Shown here: positions 1 to 11,973 of the stretch, piece by piece
Position numbering within the stretch: the stretch's first letter is position 1
Layout of the letters: each line of letters begins with the position of its first letter
NCBI GenBank assembly: GCA_022495005.1
Contig: JAGYXB010001325.1
Location: forward strand, 62,001-126,000
From: Rhyacophila brunnea
Taxonomy: Eukaryota > Arthropoda > Insecta > Trichoptera > Rhyacophilidae
Direction of reading: 5' to 3'
Length of the DNA: 64,000 bases
Notes under the pieces: model-generated
The model's input: only the letters and a program-made list of their open reading frames with translations
What the model was told of the DNA's origin: nothing
The model's database searches: none
Position numbers and translations under genes: made by a program

Positions 1-838
1 CATAGTTTTTATAGAACCATGGTTTACAAACGATGTTTACCACTTAAATTTATTATTTTTATTACCAATTTACATCTCCTGTTTCAAGTTGTATTCCGGA
101 GACAAAATAGTATGTTGTATCGATACAATAAGTTTCTGACATAATAAAAAGGTCTAAGGTCTACTGCAATCACATAAAACTTGAAGTAGGTACCTAGTCT
201 AAGATAATAATGTCGAATTACTGCTTGTATTATGCATGTCATCACTCACGCAGCAGACTTTCACTATCCACTCATAGATGTCGTTGCCATTATTCATTAT
301 GTATGTGTCAAAACCTGGTCAATTCGCGTATTGTAAAAAAAAAACACTTACTAAATAATATTATCAAACAAAAATACAAGAACATATTTTGTAAATAGCT
401 TGAAAATCTATCTACATATTTTCTTTGATGACCCGATGGAAATATTAAAAAATAAATGTTAGTGTTAATAATGTTTATACCTTCTACTTAGTAACACTTT
501 AAAAAACGAAACAGTATTAATTATCAATAATATCGATGTTGAATAGGCTATTATTTTATTGATGGTATTACATAATCAATGTCTGATTTTTTTATTTGAT
601 TTTAATCACCTCATCCGAATGTCGTAATAAATGATGGATATGAATGTCAATGGTTATATATGAGAAACTATGTATATGTAAACAGTAATACATGTTTATT
701 TTTTTTATATATAACAAAATGCGTTTCATTCAACCTTTCCACGTTTCCTTGTGTCTAGTAAAGCGGTGGTGTACCTACCTCGTGTCCGGAAATTTGTACG
801 TATGCAGTTCTCCGTATCCTTCACAGTGGAATGTTGTA
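1..838. other. AT-rich DNA, no gene recognised
   Basis: The stretch is rich in A and T with short open frames only. None shows a family motif, a plausible codon pattern or flanking splice sites. The last bases run into the TA dinucleotide that precedes the Tigger-like element. Confidence 0.6.
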
Positions 839-1343
839 CAGTGGAATCCCGATCTACCGATCTCGTTTTCCCGCACGGATCGTTCATTTTTGAAAGTCCC
901 GCCAAACATACGAGTACATAAGAACAATGTTAAATAATCCCGCATTAACCGTTCCCTGATTTATCGTTTTCCTCAATCTATCGTCTAAATATTATGGTCC
1001 TATCGCAAATAATATCCCGATTGACCGTTTTTGTTGAAAATTTTTCATTCCGTTTTCGTAGAATTGTTTATGATACATACAGACCTTTCAGTCGCGTCCA
1101 TAGATATCTCATCGCTTTGTTTGCACAGGTCGGTCGGCTCTCAGGCTTGCCTCGCATCTCACATCACGAATTTTTATTAACTAAAATGCCCCCCCATGAA
1201 GAAAACTAGAACTCTAGCTGAGAAACTGAAAATAATTCAAGACGTCAAAAAAAATCCAGGAGAAAAATATATATATATATATATTATCCCGCATTTATCG
1301 TTTTCTAGAGTCCCTTGAAAACCGTAGAATTGGGGTTTCACTG
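839..1343 (+). mobile_element. Tigger/pogo-type transposon relic with TA duplication
   Basis: The left end reads CAGTGGAATCCC and the right end GGGGTTTCACTG, an imperfect terminal inverted repeat (TIR). Both ends are flanked by TA, the target duplication of the Tc1/mariner-pogo group. Near the right end an ATG at 1196 opens a short frame reading KKTRTLAEKLKIIQDV, which resembles the start of a Tigger/CENP-B helix-turn-helix. A run of C just before it has shifted the frame, and after about 25 residues it runs into a (TA)n tract. The DDE core is missing, so this is an internally deleted, non-autonomous copy. TIR and TSD are seen directly; family placement is inferred from TSD and HTH. Confidence 0.7.
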
Positions 1344-1620
1344 TATCGGAAATATATGTCCGTATATTAAAGACCGTCCAATCTCTTTGAGTCGTATAGT
1401 ACAGAGATAAAATTCACGTCTAAATAAAACACGGTTCTTGTCGGTTTATAGGACGCCAGAGGCAAAAATTTTTTGAAAATAGCTGATGCACAAGATTATT
1501 TGTTACTTTACGTTAAGGTAGTGAGATATCCAGGGTTCCAGCGGCTAGCTCAAGCGTCCATCGAACCCCGGATTCACAAAAAAGAACGATATATTTATGT
1601 TTGTTAGGTTAAATAAAACA

Positions 1621-2050
1621 CTAAGTCTTTCTTGTGCTGGTCTTAGCGTTATATATTTTAATATTTAGTTGGACAACGTTATTTTGTAGTCTTTTACATA
1701 TTTTGTTTTTACAATCAGTTTCGCAGGTCCGTACACGGTTTACAAATGACGCTTCCTGACTTTTTTTTCTCTTTTTAAATTCCTCGTACCTACGCCGACC
1801 AGCAAAAAGGACTCTCGTGATTGGCCAAACTGATCGCATGATCTTTTTGATTTGACGAATCACGAGGCCCACCTCGGCGCAGGCGCGCGGAGATTTTAAC
1901 GTTGCGCAATGTGCGGCAAAATTTATTAGATTTAAATACTTATATTTAGTCTTAAAATTATCTCTTTCATCCTTCATCATTTATACTTTTTAAATTAAAT
2001 AAAATTTATCTTAATTACACCTCCGCCCAGTATATGATTTTCACACACAA
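1621..2050. repeat. Interspersed repeat family, copy 1
   Basis: This stretch matches 61510-61875 in the same orientation. Shared blocks include TTTCGCAGGTCCGTACA, GTGATTGGCCAAA, ATTATCTCTTTCATCC and AATTACACCTCCGCCCA. The two copies differ by many substitutions and small indels, so they are old. I do not recognise the family and see no terminal inverted repeat. The minus strand holds a 119-codon open frame across this copy, but it is broken in the second copy and has no recognisable motif, so I do not call it a gene. Confidence 0.75.
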
Positions 2051-2312
2051 ATTCATGAATTTTGTCATAATTGGATATGAAAATTGAATTAATGTTCATA
2101 TGGAATCTAATAAAATTGGAGACCATATAGTATACGGTCATCACTTTCCGATAGAAAGCTCACAGCGAACTGTGCTACGGTGAAATGTTTTATGTACAAT
2201 TTAAATGTAACCGGTGAACCTATGGCACGTATGGAAAGTCTGCTGGCATGCAAAATAATTATTTATTATTACCTAAATAGTGTGTTTCAGAGATATTATT
2301 ATATTACGAGAT

Positions 2313-2527
2313 CAGCGCTCGAAATGGAAATTTTTACGAACCGGAGCGCTCGATGATTTTACAAAAATATTAACATAGTTTTCTAAATTTATGAGTATTT
2401 TATAAAAATAAGTGTTGGGTTTTTTTTGTTTTATGGCCGATCTAGCTCAGACGGTCAAATTATTTTCCTACGAGATTTTATTAATCGAAACGGCGCTCCG
2501 GTGCGTTCCTGTCCATTTCAAGCCCTG
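2313..2527. mobile_element. hAT-type MITE with perfect 8-bp duplication
   Basis: The element starts CAGCGCTCGAAATGG and ends CCATTTCAAGCCCTG, an imperfect inverted repeat that extends inward through an ACCGGAGCGC block. It is flanked on both sides by TACGAGAT (2305-2312 and 2528-2535). An 8-bp duplication together with a CAG..CTG terminus is the signature of the hAT superfamily. At 215 bp it cannot encode a transposase. Confidence 0.85.
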
Positions 2528-3411
2528 TACGAGATACTTATTAAACACGGACCTAGTATAATGATAGCATAAAAAATCTTGGTAACTATACTTCTACTAT
2601 TACTAAATTACTTTTTGAATCACAAAGATATTCTTCAACCCTGGGAAAAGAGTAATTATAGGATATTTTTTTTTTTTTATTTACACTGTTTTTTTTTTTT
2701 GCTTTAACACGGTTTAAAAAAATTAAAAAGAATAAAAATACGTATGCATGTACATATTTATCAAAAAAATTGCATTGCAATAGACCGCACGCCACTGGTG
2801 CATACATATGTTGTCACCGGATGCCGCTCAGATATACATATCGCACCCCTAGTTTTAAAGTATGACAAGTCAAAAAACAGCATTCTGAGATAATTGGATT
2901 CAAAGATTCAAACCCCCTCAACTAAATCTAAAAATGTATGTATTAAACTGATTTTCTTGCTCAATGTGTATTAGGTCTTGTATTTTTGTATGAAATTATT
3001 ATTATATTAAAAAATTATACAGAACACATATTTTTGGTAGTTTTTTTGAAATGTCATAGTCTAAAATTGGACTATTTTGATAAATTTTGAAATAACCCAT
3101 CATGCACACAATACAAACTTATATGAAACAACATAAAATCTCTTCAATATATTATGCATATCAAGTAAAATAATAAACGAAATGGTTATTTGAAATTTTT
3201 ATTTCATAATAAAATAACAGATAAACCATCACATACCTACCAAATTTTTAAAATATATAATTGTATAAGATTATGATTACCTATTCAGGATTCTTGCATA
3301 TTATGTAATGAAAATTATTATATAATTTAGAATTAATCAGAGTAATTTCCATCACTCTCTTCGTGAACCAAGTCATTTCTTGCCACTTGAGTACTATTAG
3401 CGACTTTCAAA

Positions 3412-4832
3412 TTATTGTAAAAATCGTGGTACGTCATCGGTATCAATTCTTTTGCATATAGTTAAAAGATCTTGCCTTTTCTGCATGGTTATTCCTGGTG
3501 GCTCATTATAAGCTTTCTGTAAAATTATCATATTCATGTGAACCGGACAACCCGTCATGCCATGCCTTATATTAATTTCCTCGTAGGAAGAATCAATAAA
3601 ATTGGAAATAATGAAAAAACTATACGGTGATTCTTTTTTCAAATGCATGACTTTGATTGCTTGCCATGTTACCTTCGTACCTACGGTAGTTATAACATAA
3701 TTTTGTCCCAGCTCGTCGGACAGCAATTTCAGGTCAAATATATCATCAGTTGCCATTGCATTAACTCTATAAGGTTCATCATTCTTTTCAGCCATGGCTA
3801 TAATGGGTATCCATTGAGCTGGTATGAAGACTGGAGCACTTTTAGCATTCTCTTTTTTTCTTTTTCAATGAGTGAGTGCATCGCAATCCACTGATTTTGG
3901 GTGTAACCCGTGGTCAAATATTTTTGCGTAATAGACTTTATATTTTCTGTTTCTAATAATAAATACAACGCAACTAAATATTTATTATTATTCTGACCAG
4001 CACAATTATCGGACCAACAATGCACATTCTTATTTTTTAGAATTTCTTTTTCAATTAATGGTGTGTAAATACAACTACCAATTTCATTAGAATCTCTTGT
4101 AGGAGTCACTTCGTTCCAGATACAACAGAACCTTTTTTCTCATCAATATCAAAGATTGTGAAATATGTTGCAAGTTTTCTTGTGTAATATAAGTTTGAGA
4201 CTTCACCACAGGGTTATGAGAGAACTGCAATTAATTGTTTTGCTTTTTGTGTATCATTTAAATTTGTATAATATGCTGTGCTGACCATTGATCGTTTTTT
4301 GAATGAAAGTGCCTAATATTAAATTCTGTATTAAAGATGGTAGAATACTGAGATAACTTCACGAAAGGTCGATCATTTTGTCGACACTTTCCTTTGAATA
4401 GCCTATAGTGTTGCTAAATTTAAAGAGCCATCAATAAATTGTCTGGTAGTTAGTCTGGTGTAGCGTCGTGGGTCATAGATTCAAATCCTGGGTCTGGCAA
4501 GTACACATATTGTTTTTCAATTTGTGAATGAGTCAGAGTATGAACCTAATAGATTGAGCAAGTTTAGTGGGTGACATCCATATCTCGTAAAAAACAAAAA
4601 TCTGTTATTACAAACCACACGTGGAGGCCCATATGATCTTATTAGATCGGACATGGTTGAAAGTTTGAGCTCTCAGGAAGTGGGAGTCTACCCTAGGAAT
4701 GCATTCGATGTGATCTCTAACATATTGTTTTAATTCGGTATCAATTTTCTTACGATTTTCACGTGTTCCTCTGAGATCCTCTTCTATGATTTCATCACTG
4801 TTTGTTTTATTTATTATTATGTTTATCAACAA
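3412..4832 (-). pseudogene. DUF7869-like transposase remnant
   Basis: Reading the minus strand from 4832, the first block gives KQYVRDHIECIPRVDSHFLR, then a SINE interrupts it, and the frame resumes with FIDGSLNLATL. Next comes a block containing HCWSDNCAGQNNNKYLVA and YLTTGYTQNQ, then a C-terminal block from 3795 (MAEKNDEPYRVNAMATDD to DVPRFLQ). The Asp-Asn-Cys-Gly/Ala-Gln-Asn centre and the following T-G-T-Q block are typical of a large family of insect proteins annotated with DUF7869, probably an RNase H-fold transposase. Several frames are needed: there is a frameshift near 3797 and several lesions between 4110 and 4440. The N-terminus is not visible upstream of the palindrome. Family assignment comes from memory of motif patterns, not a search. 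Confidence 0.6.
4447..4663 (+). mobile_element. tRNA-derived SINE, copy 1
   Basis: A tRNA-like head contains a polymerase III B-box-like GATTCAAATCC followed by TGGGTCTGGCAAG. The body GAGTCAGAGTATGAACCTAA and the tail CGGACATGGTTGAAAG also occur at 42.2 kb and 50.3 kb. It splits the DUF7869-like transposase between its HFLRAQ block and its FIDGSLN block. The A-box region is degenerate here. No clean target duplication was found. Confidence 0.75.
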
Positions 4833-4916
4833 ACTACTGTCAAATTGTCAATGTTTTCAGAATGGCTAGTCACCAGTGGGACCACAACACAAGTTTTATT
4901 TACTTTGTCCATTCCT

Positions 4917-5224
4917 GTGGGTCTATTCTATACTTATCGAACACTAAAGTGATAAATAGTATCAAACTTAGGGTAGGTTTGTATCAAAATATTAGCACTT
5001 ATTGTAACAATTACACGAAGTTGGTTTTTATTGTTGCAATAAGTGCGATATATTAACAGCAGCAAGATAGGTGCTGTTAAAATATAGCACTTATTGCAAC
5101 AATAAAAACCAACTTCGTGTAATTGTTACAATAAGTGCTAATATTTTGATACAAACCTACCCTAAGTTTGATAATATTTATCACTTTATTACTTAGGCGG
5201 TCGATAAGTATAGAATAGACCCAC
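4917..5224. repeat. Near-perfect 300-bp palindrome
   Basis: Arms of about 145 and 153 nt (4917-5061 and 5072-5224) are reverse complements with few mismatches, separated by a 10-nt loop (GCAAGATAGG). The arms contain GGGTCTATTCTATACTTAT and ACAATTACACGAAGTTGG. The structure lies inside the DUF7869-like transposon, upstream of the transposase. It could be a nested foldback MITE or the product of a hairpin-mediated duplication. Transcripts across it would form a long dsRNA. Confidence 0.9.
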
Positions 5225-5579
5225 TGACCTAGTATGATAATTCAAGATGTCATAGTCTTAAACTCGCTAAAAATTTGAATCCTAATTTAAGACTATAACA
5301 ACTCAAAATAGCATAGTCTTTAAATATCACATAATACTATTTATAAAAATTATAGACTATTCTTTCTGTCCTGTATTTCCGTAGAATTCATTTAGACTTG
5401 TGATAGTCTTTGACCAGATAAATAATGATATTTTCAACCATTCTGCATTATTAACTCAAAATGTCACTTTTTCGACTTGTAATAGTTTAAAACTAGGGGT
5501 GCGATATGTACATACATGGATAAAATCACAAATTTTAAAAAATATAGCAGTTTAAATGACCAAGAACTGTAGAATTAGG

Positions 5580-6025
5580 TGGAGATAACCTTCATCCAGC
5601 AGTAGATTGATCTTGGTTGATGATGATAATGACGATATTATGAATGGGTAAATAATATAACATCAGCAATTTTTATAAATATATCAATTCATATGACCGA
5701 CAGAAATACAAACAACTTAGAGAGACCTTTATCCAACAGTGGATTGATTCAGGCTCATGATGATAATGGCATTATAAATATATATAATATAATATCACCA
5801 ATTTTAATAAATACAGCAATTCAAATGACAGAAAGGAGTATAATGAGGCTATGGGAGGCCTTTATCTAGCAGTGGATTGGTTCAGGTCTATGATGATAAG
5901 GATGATAGAAATAGGTATAATATCACAAATTCGTTAAACTGATAGTAGTGGAATCACGTTGCGGAACCCTTCATCCAGCAGTGGATTGATCCTGGTTGAT
6001 GATGATGATGATGATGACGATATGA
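5580..6025. repeat. Tandem array A of CCAGCAGTGGATTG units (4 copies)
   Basis: The core CCAGCAGTGGATTG-GATGATGATAA recurs at 5596, 5733, 5865 and 5974, giving spacings of about 137, 132 and 109 bp. Between cores lie shared blocks such as AAATGACAGAAAGGAGTA. The core followed by (GAT)n resembles the 3' tail of insect CR1/L2-like LINEs. The same unit types recur at 24.5-25.1 kb. Confidence 0.85.
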
Positions 6026-6033
6026 ATATGTAT

Positions 6034-6509
6034 ATTGGTTCAAAAAAATAGTATTTATAGCCATACTTAAAAAAAAGAGCAATATGTGTGTATACATTTT
6101 TATGGTGACGTTACATTCATTTTGAGGTTATGGGTACCTATTTAATTTTTGAGACGATGTTATGAATTAATTCGCATTTAATATCTCTCGGGAACATGAT
6201 TAAATCAAATAAAGTATGTGTATCAGTCGATCCGATGTTTGTCAAAAATGAATTTTAATTTTAAATTATATTTATATCCAGGCTTTAAATAATTTTCATT
6301 GGTTCAAAAAAATATTATTTATAGCCATACGCTAAAAAACAAAAAAAGAACACTATATTATGTGTATACATTAAATGATGACGTTACATTTATTTTGAGG
6401 TTATGGGTACCTATTTAATTTTTGAGGCGATGTTATGAATTAATTCGCATTTACTATCTCTCGGGAACATGATTAAATTAAATAAAGTATGTGTACCAGT
6501 CGATCCGAT
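6034..6509. repeat. Direct duplication, two about 205-bp units
   Basis: Units at 6034-6236 and 6299-6509 share TTGGTTCAAAAAAATA, ATTTTGAGGTTATGGGTACC, ATGTTATGAATTAATTCGC and CAGTCGATCCGAT in the same order and orientation. They are separated by about 60 bp. No coding frame spans them. Confidence 0.85.
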
Positions 6510-7076
6510 TAAGAATAGTATGTCAAAATGCATTTAATATAAAATATCGTACTCAAAAATATATTAGTACTACATTGTTGCAAACGTGTAAACGTGCCAG
6601 CCATAAAAAAGTATTTAAAAAGAATCAAATTTGGAACACCAGTGGCGGACGTGCCTGTCAGATTTTTATTTACGTAGTGAATTGTACCAAGATTATGGTT
6701 TTTTCACCGGAAAAAAGTGCGCCGATGCCTACATTACGATATTTGAATAAAAATAATCGAATCCGTTTGTGAAATAAAAGATTAGAAGGTCTTAAGCGAC
6801 GAAGACGTCATTCTGTGAGGCGTAAACAGTAAATATGGCGATTGTATACGGTGTGTAAGAAAATATCGGATATAAACATCACGTACATGTAAAATCATGG
6901 AAAATTTCTGAGATGTGTTCAATTCAATCGGTAGATGAATCGGTAGCGCACATTTTGAAGTGAAGATGTAAAAATAACAATAAAATGTCGCTTAAATGAG
7001 CTGTTAGTGCGTTTTCCAAAATCTTTTAGGATAATAATATATAGGAGACTAGCTGCGCCAGCTGGCTCTCGCCAGT
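6510..7076. other. No gene recognised
   Basis: Short open frames occur but none has a known motif. The stretch ends in the CT-rich target used by the following hAT element. Confidence 0.5.
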
Positions 7077-7084
7077 CTCTCTCG

Positions 7085-7440
7085 CAGTGTTGCCAAGTCA
7101 AAATTTAAAATTTCAGTAGAATGTGTAAAAAAAATTCAGTAGATTCGATAAAATATGTGTAGGTTCCCAATTTTTCATGGTCGGCTCGTTATTTTAGGGG
7201 AAATATTTCGCCGCGGGCCGCAGGTTCCCAATTTTTCATAGTCGGCTCATTTTTTAGGAGAATAATTCCCAAATTTTCAAAGGCGACTCTTTTTTTTCCC
7301 GGATGGTGGGAATTTTGTGGTTTTGTAGAACGAAGAAATATCAGTAGATTTCATAAAATATCAGTAGATTCAGTATATTGCCAAAAATATCAAAAAATAT
7401 CAGTAGATCTACTGAAATTTCAGTAGACATGGCAACACTG
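7085..7440. mobile_element. hAT element, CAGTGTTGCCA family, with GC-rich module
   Basis: The ends are CAGTGTTGCCAAGTC and GACATGGCAACACTG, flanked on both sides by CTCTCTCG (7077-7084, 7441-7448), a perfect 8-bp hAT-type duplication. The interior carries a repeated module reading TTCCCAATTTTTCAT, GTCGGCTC and TTTCGCCGCGGGCCGCAGG, and many copies of CAGTAGAT. It has no coding capacity. Related copies are at 19083, 26442, 40494 and 40732. Confidence 0.9.
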
Positions 7441-7448
7441 CTCTCTCG

Positions 7449-8616
7449 CTAGGTCTTGCAGACAGCTTGGCATCCTAATGACATGGTGTTGGATTTTAAT
7501 ACATTCAACGCAAGCTCTAGCAGGACTTATGCCTCTAGATTTACGTTTAAAACAAATCGCTCTCACTTACAAAGCTAAGAAGGGCGAAGAGGGCCTCGCA
7601 GGTTTTCTGCCTGACGATAGGCTTTACGAAAAATCGGTGCACTATAGAAGGCTGCCACATCCGGCTAGACTATTTTCTGAAGTGGTTTCTTATCCTGCAA
7701 CGTTGGAAGGCAACGAATGCAATAACATGCCGATTTTCACGGATGGGAGCAAAATTGATGGCGGTACTGGTGCAGGGTTTGTGGCATACATTAATGGCAG
7801 TGAGATAGCGGCTCGTAAGTACCGCCTTGCCAGCTATTGTACGGTAATGCAGGCCGAACTCTATGCCATCCAATGCGCTCTGGGTGGGCAGGCTCAGATC
7901 CAATCCAACGAAAGCTCACCGAAAACCATAGTATTTGTATTTATTCGGACTCCAAAAGCTCAATCCAAGCGATTGGAGATCCCTTGTCTACTAATCCGAT
8001 TGTCTTTTCTATTCACAGCGAGTCCGCAATACTGAGACGGCGCCACCCCGAGGTGCACTTCAAGTGGATAAAGGGACACACCGGGATAGAAGGAAATGAA
8101 AGAGCCGACAAATTGGCTCGGCATCGTCCTTTTGAACCCAAGACCGCGATAGCTTATGACAAATTTCCTCTGAGCTATGCAAAAATTACAATTTCAGATA
8201 TGGTGAAAAACGAATGGAACTCACGATACATAAACTCATCGACAGGGAAGTTGACCCGAAAGTTTTTACCTTCGATTTCAGCAGCACGAGACGTCAGGGT
8301 GCATAAGGGGCTGTGTTTTGAGATGACTCATATTCTTACAGGTCACGGAGTCATGCGAGCATACCTGCACCGGTTTAAAATAACATCTGATGGAAAGTGT
8401 CCATGTGACGACGGAAGCGACCAGGACGTCCTACATTTACTCATAGATTGTCAAAGATTGTCAAATCGGCACAACTTGAACTTTTTATTACAGATGGCAG
8501 ATGCGGACATTCGAGACCTTCCGGGGACCATGGCAAACGAGGCCGGAAGAGATGCACTTCTTAATTTCTGTATTGATGTAATAAAAAGAATAAAAATAAT
8601 AAATGGTGATATGTAA
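7449..8616 (+). pseudogene. 5'-truncated LINE ORF2: RNase H and C-terminal domain
   Basis: The first block reads LAGLMPLDLRLKQIALTYK, the region after the reverse transcriptase in I/R1-type LINEs. It is followed by an RNase H domain with IFTDGSKIDGGTGAGF (first Asp), AELYAI (Glu), YSDSKSSIQAI (Asp) and IKGHTGIEGNERAD (His/Asp). The C-terminal block has LTGHGVMRAYLHRF and CPCDDGSDQDVLHLLIDC, the usual zinc-binding tail, and ends at a TAA/TGA cluster near 8616. A frameshift near 7.9 kb separates the first and second RNase H halves. The endonuclease and RT are absent, as expected from 5' truncation at insertion. Presence of RNase H points to the I group rather than classical R1. Confidence 0.85.
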
Positions 8617-10246
8617 TGATGATTCATGCCTTTCAGATCCAGTGACTGCAATCATATAAGATAGGATAAGTATATGCTCAGAATATCAGTCCTGTGCGAA
8701 ATTTCTTTTACCGCGGGAAAAAACTCGACTACAAATCGCAGTCCTCAGTTCCCAATGAATACGACAAAATATTCATCAGAATCACCACCGCCTTGCGTTA
8801 CAAAGAATTTTCCAGGGTTTTTGCAAGGCGGTTTCATAGGCCCTGGCCGAATTCAAATTAGCAATACCCGATGCGGGTAGAAGAATAGTTTTCAATAAGG
8901 CATATTCTCTCAGCCGGCACAATTTTCATTTGACTAGCATCAAGTAGAGTAGTTTACGTGCCAAAGTCCTTAAGAAACCTCGATAGTAAATGCGAAGTAT
9001 CCATAAAGGCATCTAGGAAAAAAAAACAATTATTGTGAAGTATGCATAGACGACGCCATAGTTTTCCCTTGTCAATGCCAATACAAATTTGAGGTCATCT
9101 GCGTAGTTTATTCTGGAGTCTGGCCTTCAGAATGTTGCCTGATACCACCTCAGGCTGCTAGGCCTATCAAAACAGCTGGCAATCACCAATTGCTACCACT
9201 GACATTTTGATACAATATGTGTGTAGGTATATGAATGTTTCGTTAAATCACGTGCATTTAAATAGGTATGATAAATTATACATCTCAACCGTTCGAATAT
9301 AAAGCAATATGTGACTATCATGAAAATAGCGATCCAATATAACGTGAATATTAATCTCCCGCGGGGCTCATTTAGAATAGAAGAAGGTACATAAGCAATG
9401 TAAATGTCGGTGCGGGACATTCATATCGAAACAAATGATGATACATAATGAAGCAATGTATACATCTGAGAGGAATAAACCAATTCTGATTAGAATAGGA
9501 ATTTATAAGACCCAAAGGTGTGGAATCAGCTTAGAGAGGGCTTCATCCAGCAGTTATTCCACTGCTTGTTCCACAGTTAATAAAAAATTAAAATTTAAAC
9601 ATTCGTGGAGAAAAGGTAACTTAGCTAAAAATTAAATGTCTTAAATATGAAAAAGAAAAACCATTTACCATTCAATATAAATATAATTTTAGTGATGCGT
9701 ACGAAACAATAAACGTTTTTAAAATTAGAAATGTTTCGCGTATCAACCAAATTTGTTTTGTAGAAATCGAAAACATTCCACAATTATATAAAAATTAATA
9801 CTGATATTAATCTAATTTTCATGTTTTGGTATAAAGTGCAAGGAAATGCAAAGAATGTCAAATCAGAATTAAGACTAGTCGTAATATGTGGCATACTATC
9901 CAATCTGCATACCCTTTAGAGAAATGTTATTGTAGTTTACGGTGATTAATTTAATTTTAAAAAAATCTGTTTAAAAATTATTGTGATTTATTATTATTTT
10001 CTTTGTATTTTTTCAATATTAATAATAAATTATTGTGATTTATTATTATTTTCTTTGTATTTTTTCAATATTAATAATAAATGAACAATGTTTAACATAA
10101 ATGATATTATATTCATTCAAAATATTATTTTAATTTATATTATACCAATCTAATCATTAACATAAAAATTATAACATTATTACATTGTTATCATTTATTT
10201 AATAATACGCCGAAGTTAGCGAATAGTTACTGACAGAATGCATTAT
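8617..10246. other. LINE 3' flank and AT-rich DNA, no gene
   Basis: The first few hundred bases after the LINE stop may be its 3' UTR. A degenerate TTCATCCAGCAG core near 9541 resembles array A. I see no supported coding gene. Confidence 0.5.
9977..10080. repeat. 52-bp unit in two tandem copies
   Basis: The unit starts ATTATTGTGATTTATTATT and contains TTCTTTGTATTTTTTCAATA; it is present twice head to tail with no visible mismatch. Near-identity suggests a recent slippage duplication. Confidence 0.9.
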
Positions 10247-11973
10247 CGTCGCTATAGGATTTGTTTCCCGAATATCCATTTTTGTCGAAATCGACATTTT
10301 AATGCAGTTCAATTTCTTTTATCGAACTCTACCGAAATCATTTATAAAAACAATATATTTTTATCTAGGAACAGAGATATTTTTTAAAAAACCCGAATAC
10401 GCCATGTTAAGTTACAATTACTCCGTGGTGTTCTCCCGAATGGCCAACTATTCGTACCTGAATATCCAAGTTAATTTCGGTCGAAATATATCGCTGGCTG
10501 AGTGTTTATTTCCCGAATATGACTTTAGCCAATCAAACCGCGCTCACGCCGTGCATCTCGCTCCCACATTCACGCTGTCTAGCTCTAAAACAATCACGCC
10601 CACTTTCATATTTTTCGGCCGTCTGGAGACTTCTTTCAAATTTCGTCTTATTGATATTGTTTTTAACGTTACTATTGTTTTAATGGTGAATTCATCAAAT
10701 TTGAAGAGATCATTCATAGCTGATACATCACCAGTTCGCCCTGAACTTACAATAGAGTTGTGGAAGTGAGTATTTTAACCTAAATAACTGCATTTTGTTT
10801 TGATAAATGACACAAAATCCCAACGGTTATATGAATTCTACAGTATGACCCGGCAACTACTATGACGTAAAAAATAGTTATTATTTCAAATTATTATTAA
10901 TCAAACATTGTTTGTCTTTATTTTACTTTTAATCAAGGTATTTCTATGAAAATAAAGGCGATGCTATTATTTATTTTTGAATGCGCTGATAATTAATATT
11001 TTAATTTAATATGTATGTTAGTAACTATTTATTTGGTGGATATTATATACTTAGGATATTGGTACCTACCTAATATTAGCAGCCAATGTTAATTAATTTA
11101 AACATGCTATTATTTTGTGTTGTTGTTCCTTACAATAGTAAATATATAATATTTATTTGGTGGTTTATAATAAGTTTAATTGTCAATTATAGAAATATAT
11201 ATATATAATAATATACAGATATATATAAATAGATTTTTTTTTTTGGAAAAAGTATTAATATAAAATTGTTAGCAAGTACGTGTAAGTACCATCATAAAAT
11301 ATTGGAGAAATGACCGTGACGTCGGTTAGTAATTGAAGTAGTAGATACCTTATAATATATTTTCTCAGAAGTGATTTTAAAAAAATATGTAAGTATGTTC
11401 AATTATTAGAATGGTACATTCTTAAATCTTGTGAAATATTCGTTCAATAAAAAATAGTTAATTACTTAAAAACTATTTTATTACTTAATCCGAAAAAAAC
11501 CGAAAAAAGCGATTGCCGCGTGTTATTATTACATACGAACTTGGGTTATTACGATCATTAAGTATTTAAATAGTAGAGGTAATTATTAACAATTATCATG
11601 TAAATAAATATAACATTTGAGGCGCGTACTTTTTGACCACTCAGTAATCTGTGGGCCGTGCAGCAATACGCTACGGTCTTAAATCCCGAACATCCATGTT
11701 TTGTCCCGAATATCCATTATTCTGAGAGAGCGCTAAAAATTTCCCGAATATCCACAGTGAGTACTTGTAAATAAAATGCGTTTTCTGTGCATTTAATGAT
11801 TTATACCAGTATATTATTCTTGGAATCCATTTTTAGATAATGTTGCAATCATACAGTATAGAAAGAATGATTGATACATCTACTGATATTAAAATATACG
11901 ACAGTGAAATTTGTTTTTCGTCTCCTGTAAAATTGACATTTGGTCTATTCGGGAAACAAATCCTATAGCGACG
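10247..11973. mobile_element. TIR element with TTAT duplication, class uncertain
   Basis: The left end CGTCGCTATAGGATTTGTTT is the reverse complement of the right end AAACAAATCCTATAGCGACG, and both sides are flanked by TTAT (10243-10246, 11974-11977). The motif TCCCGAATATCCA or close variants recurs near both ends and also at 11.69-11.75 kb. A 155-codon open frame at 10302-10769 contains SNLKRSFIADTSPVRPELTI followed by a GTGAGT donor-like site, but I recognise no domain. A 4-bp TTAT duplication fits no class cleanly. A variant 3-bp TTA reading would suit PIF/Harbinger. Confidence 0.65.

Larger units (their letters stand above)
2837..5508 (-). mobile_element. TIR transposon with DUF7869-like transposase
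   Basis: The ends read CATATCGCACCCCTAGTTTT on the left and the complementary AAACTAGGGGTGCGATATG on the right, each flanked by TA. Similarity continues inward for roughly another 35 bp with mismatches. The interior carries a broken minus-strand transposase, a SINE inserted in that gene, and a long palindrome near the right end. Superfamily is uncertain: the transposase resembles uncharacterised insect proteins with a DUF7869-like domain, and the TA flanks do not settle the class. Confidence 0.7.

Noticed and set aside
1621..1980. 119-codon minus-strand open frame
   Set aside because: It overlaps a diverged repeat whose second copy has broken frames, and it has no recognisable domain.
7477..7560. 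Start of the LINE frame as an independent gene start
   Set aside because: The Met at 7478 is within a LINE-derived block that continues the post-RT region, so it is a truncation, not a true start.
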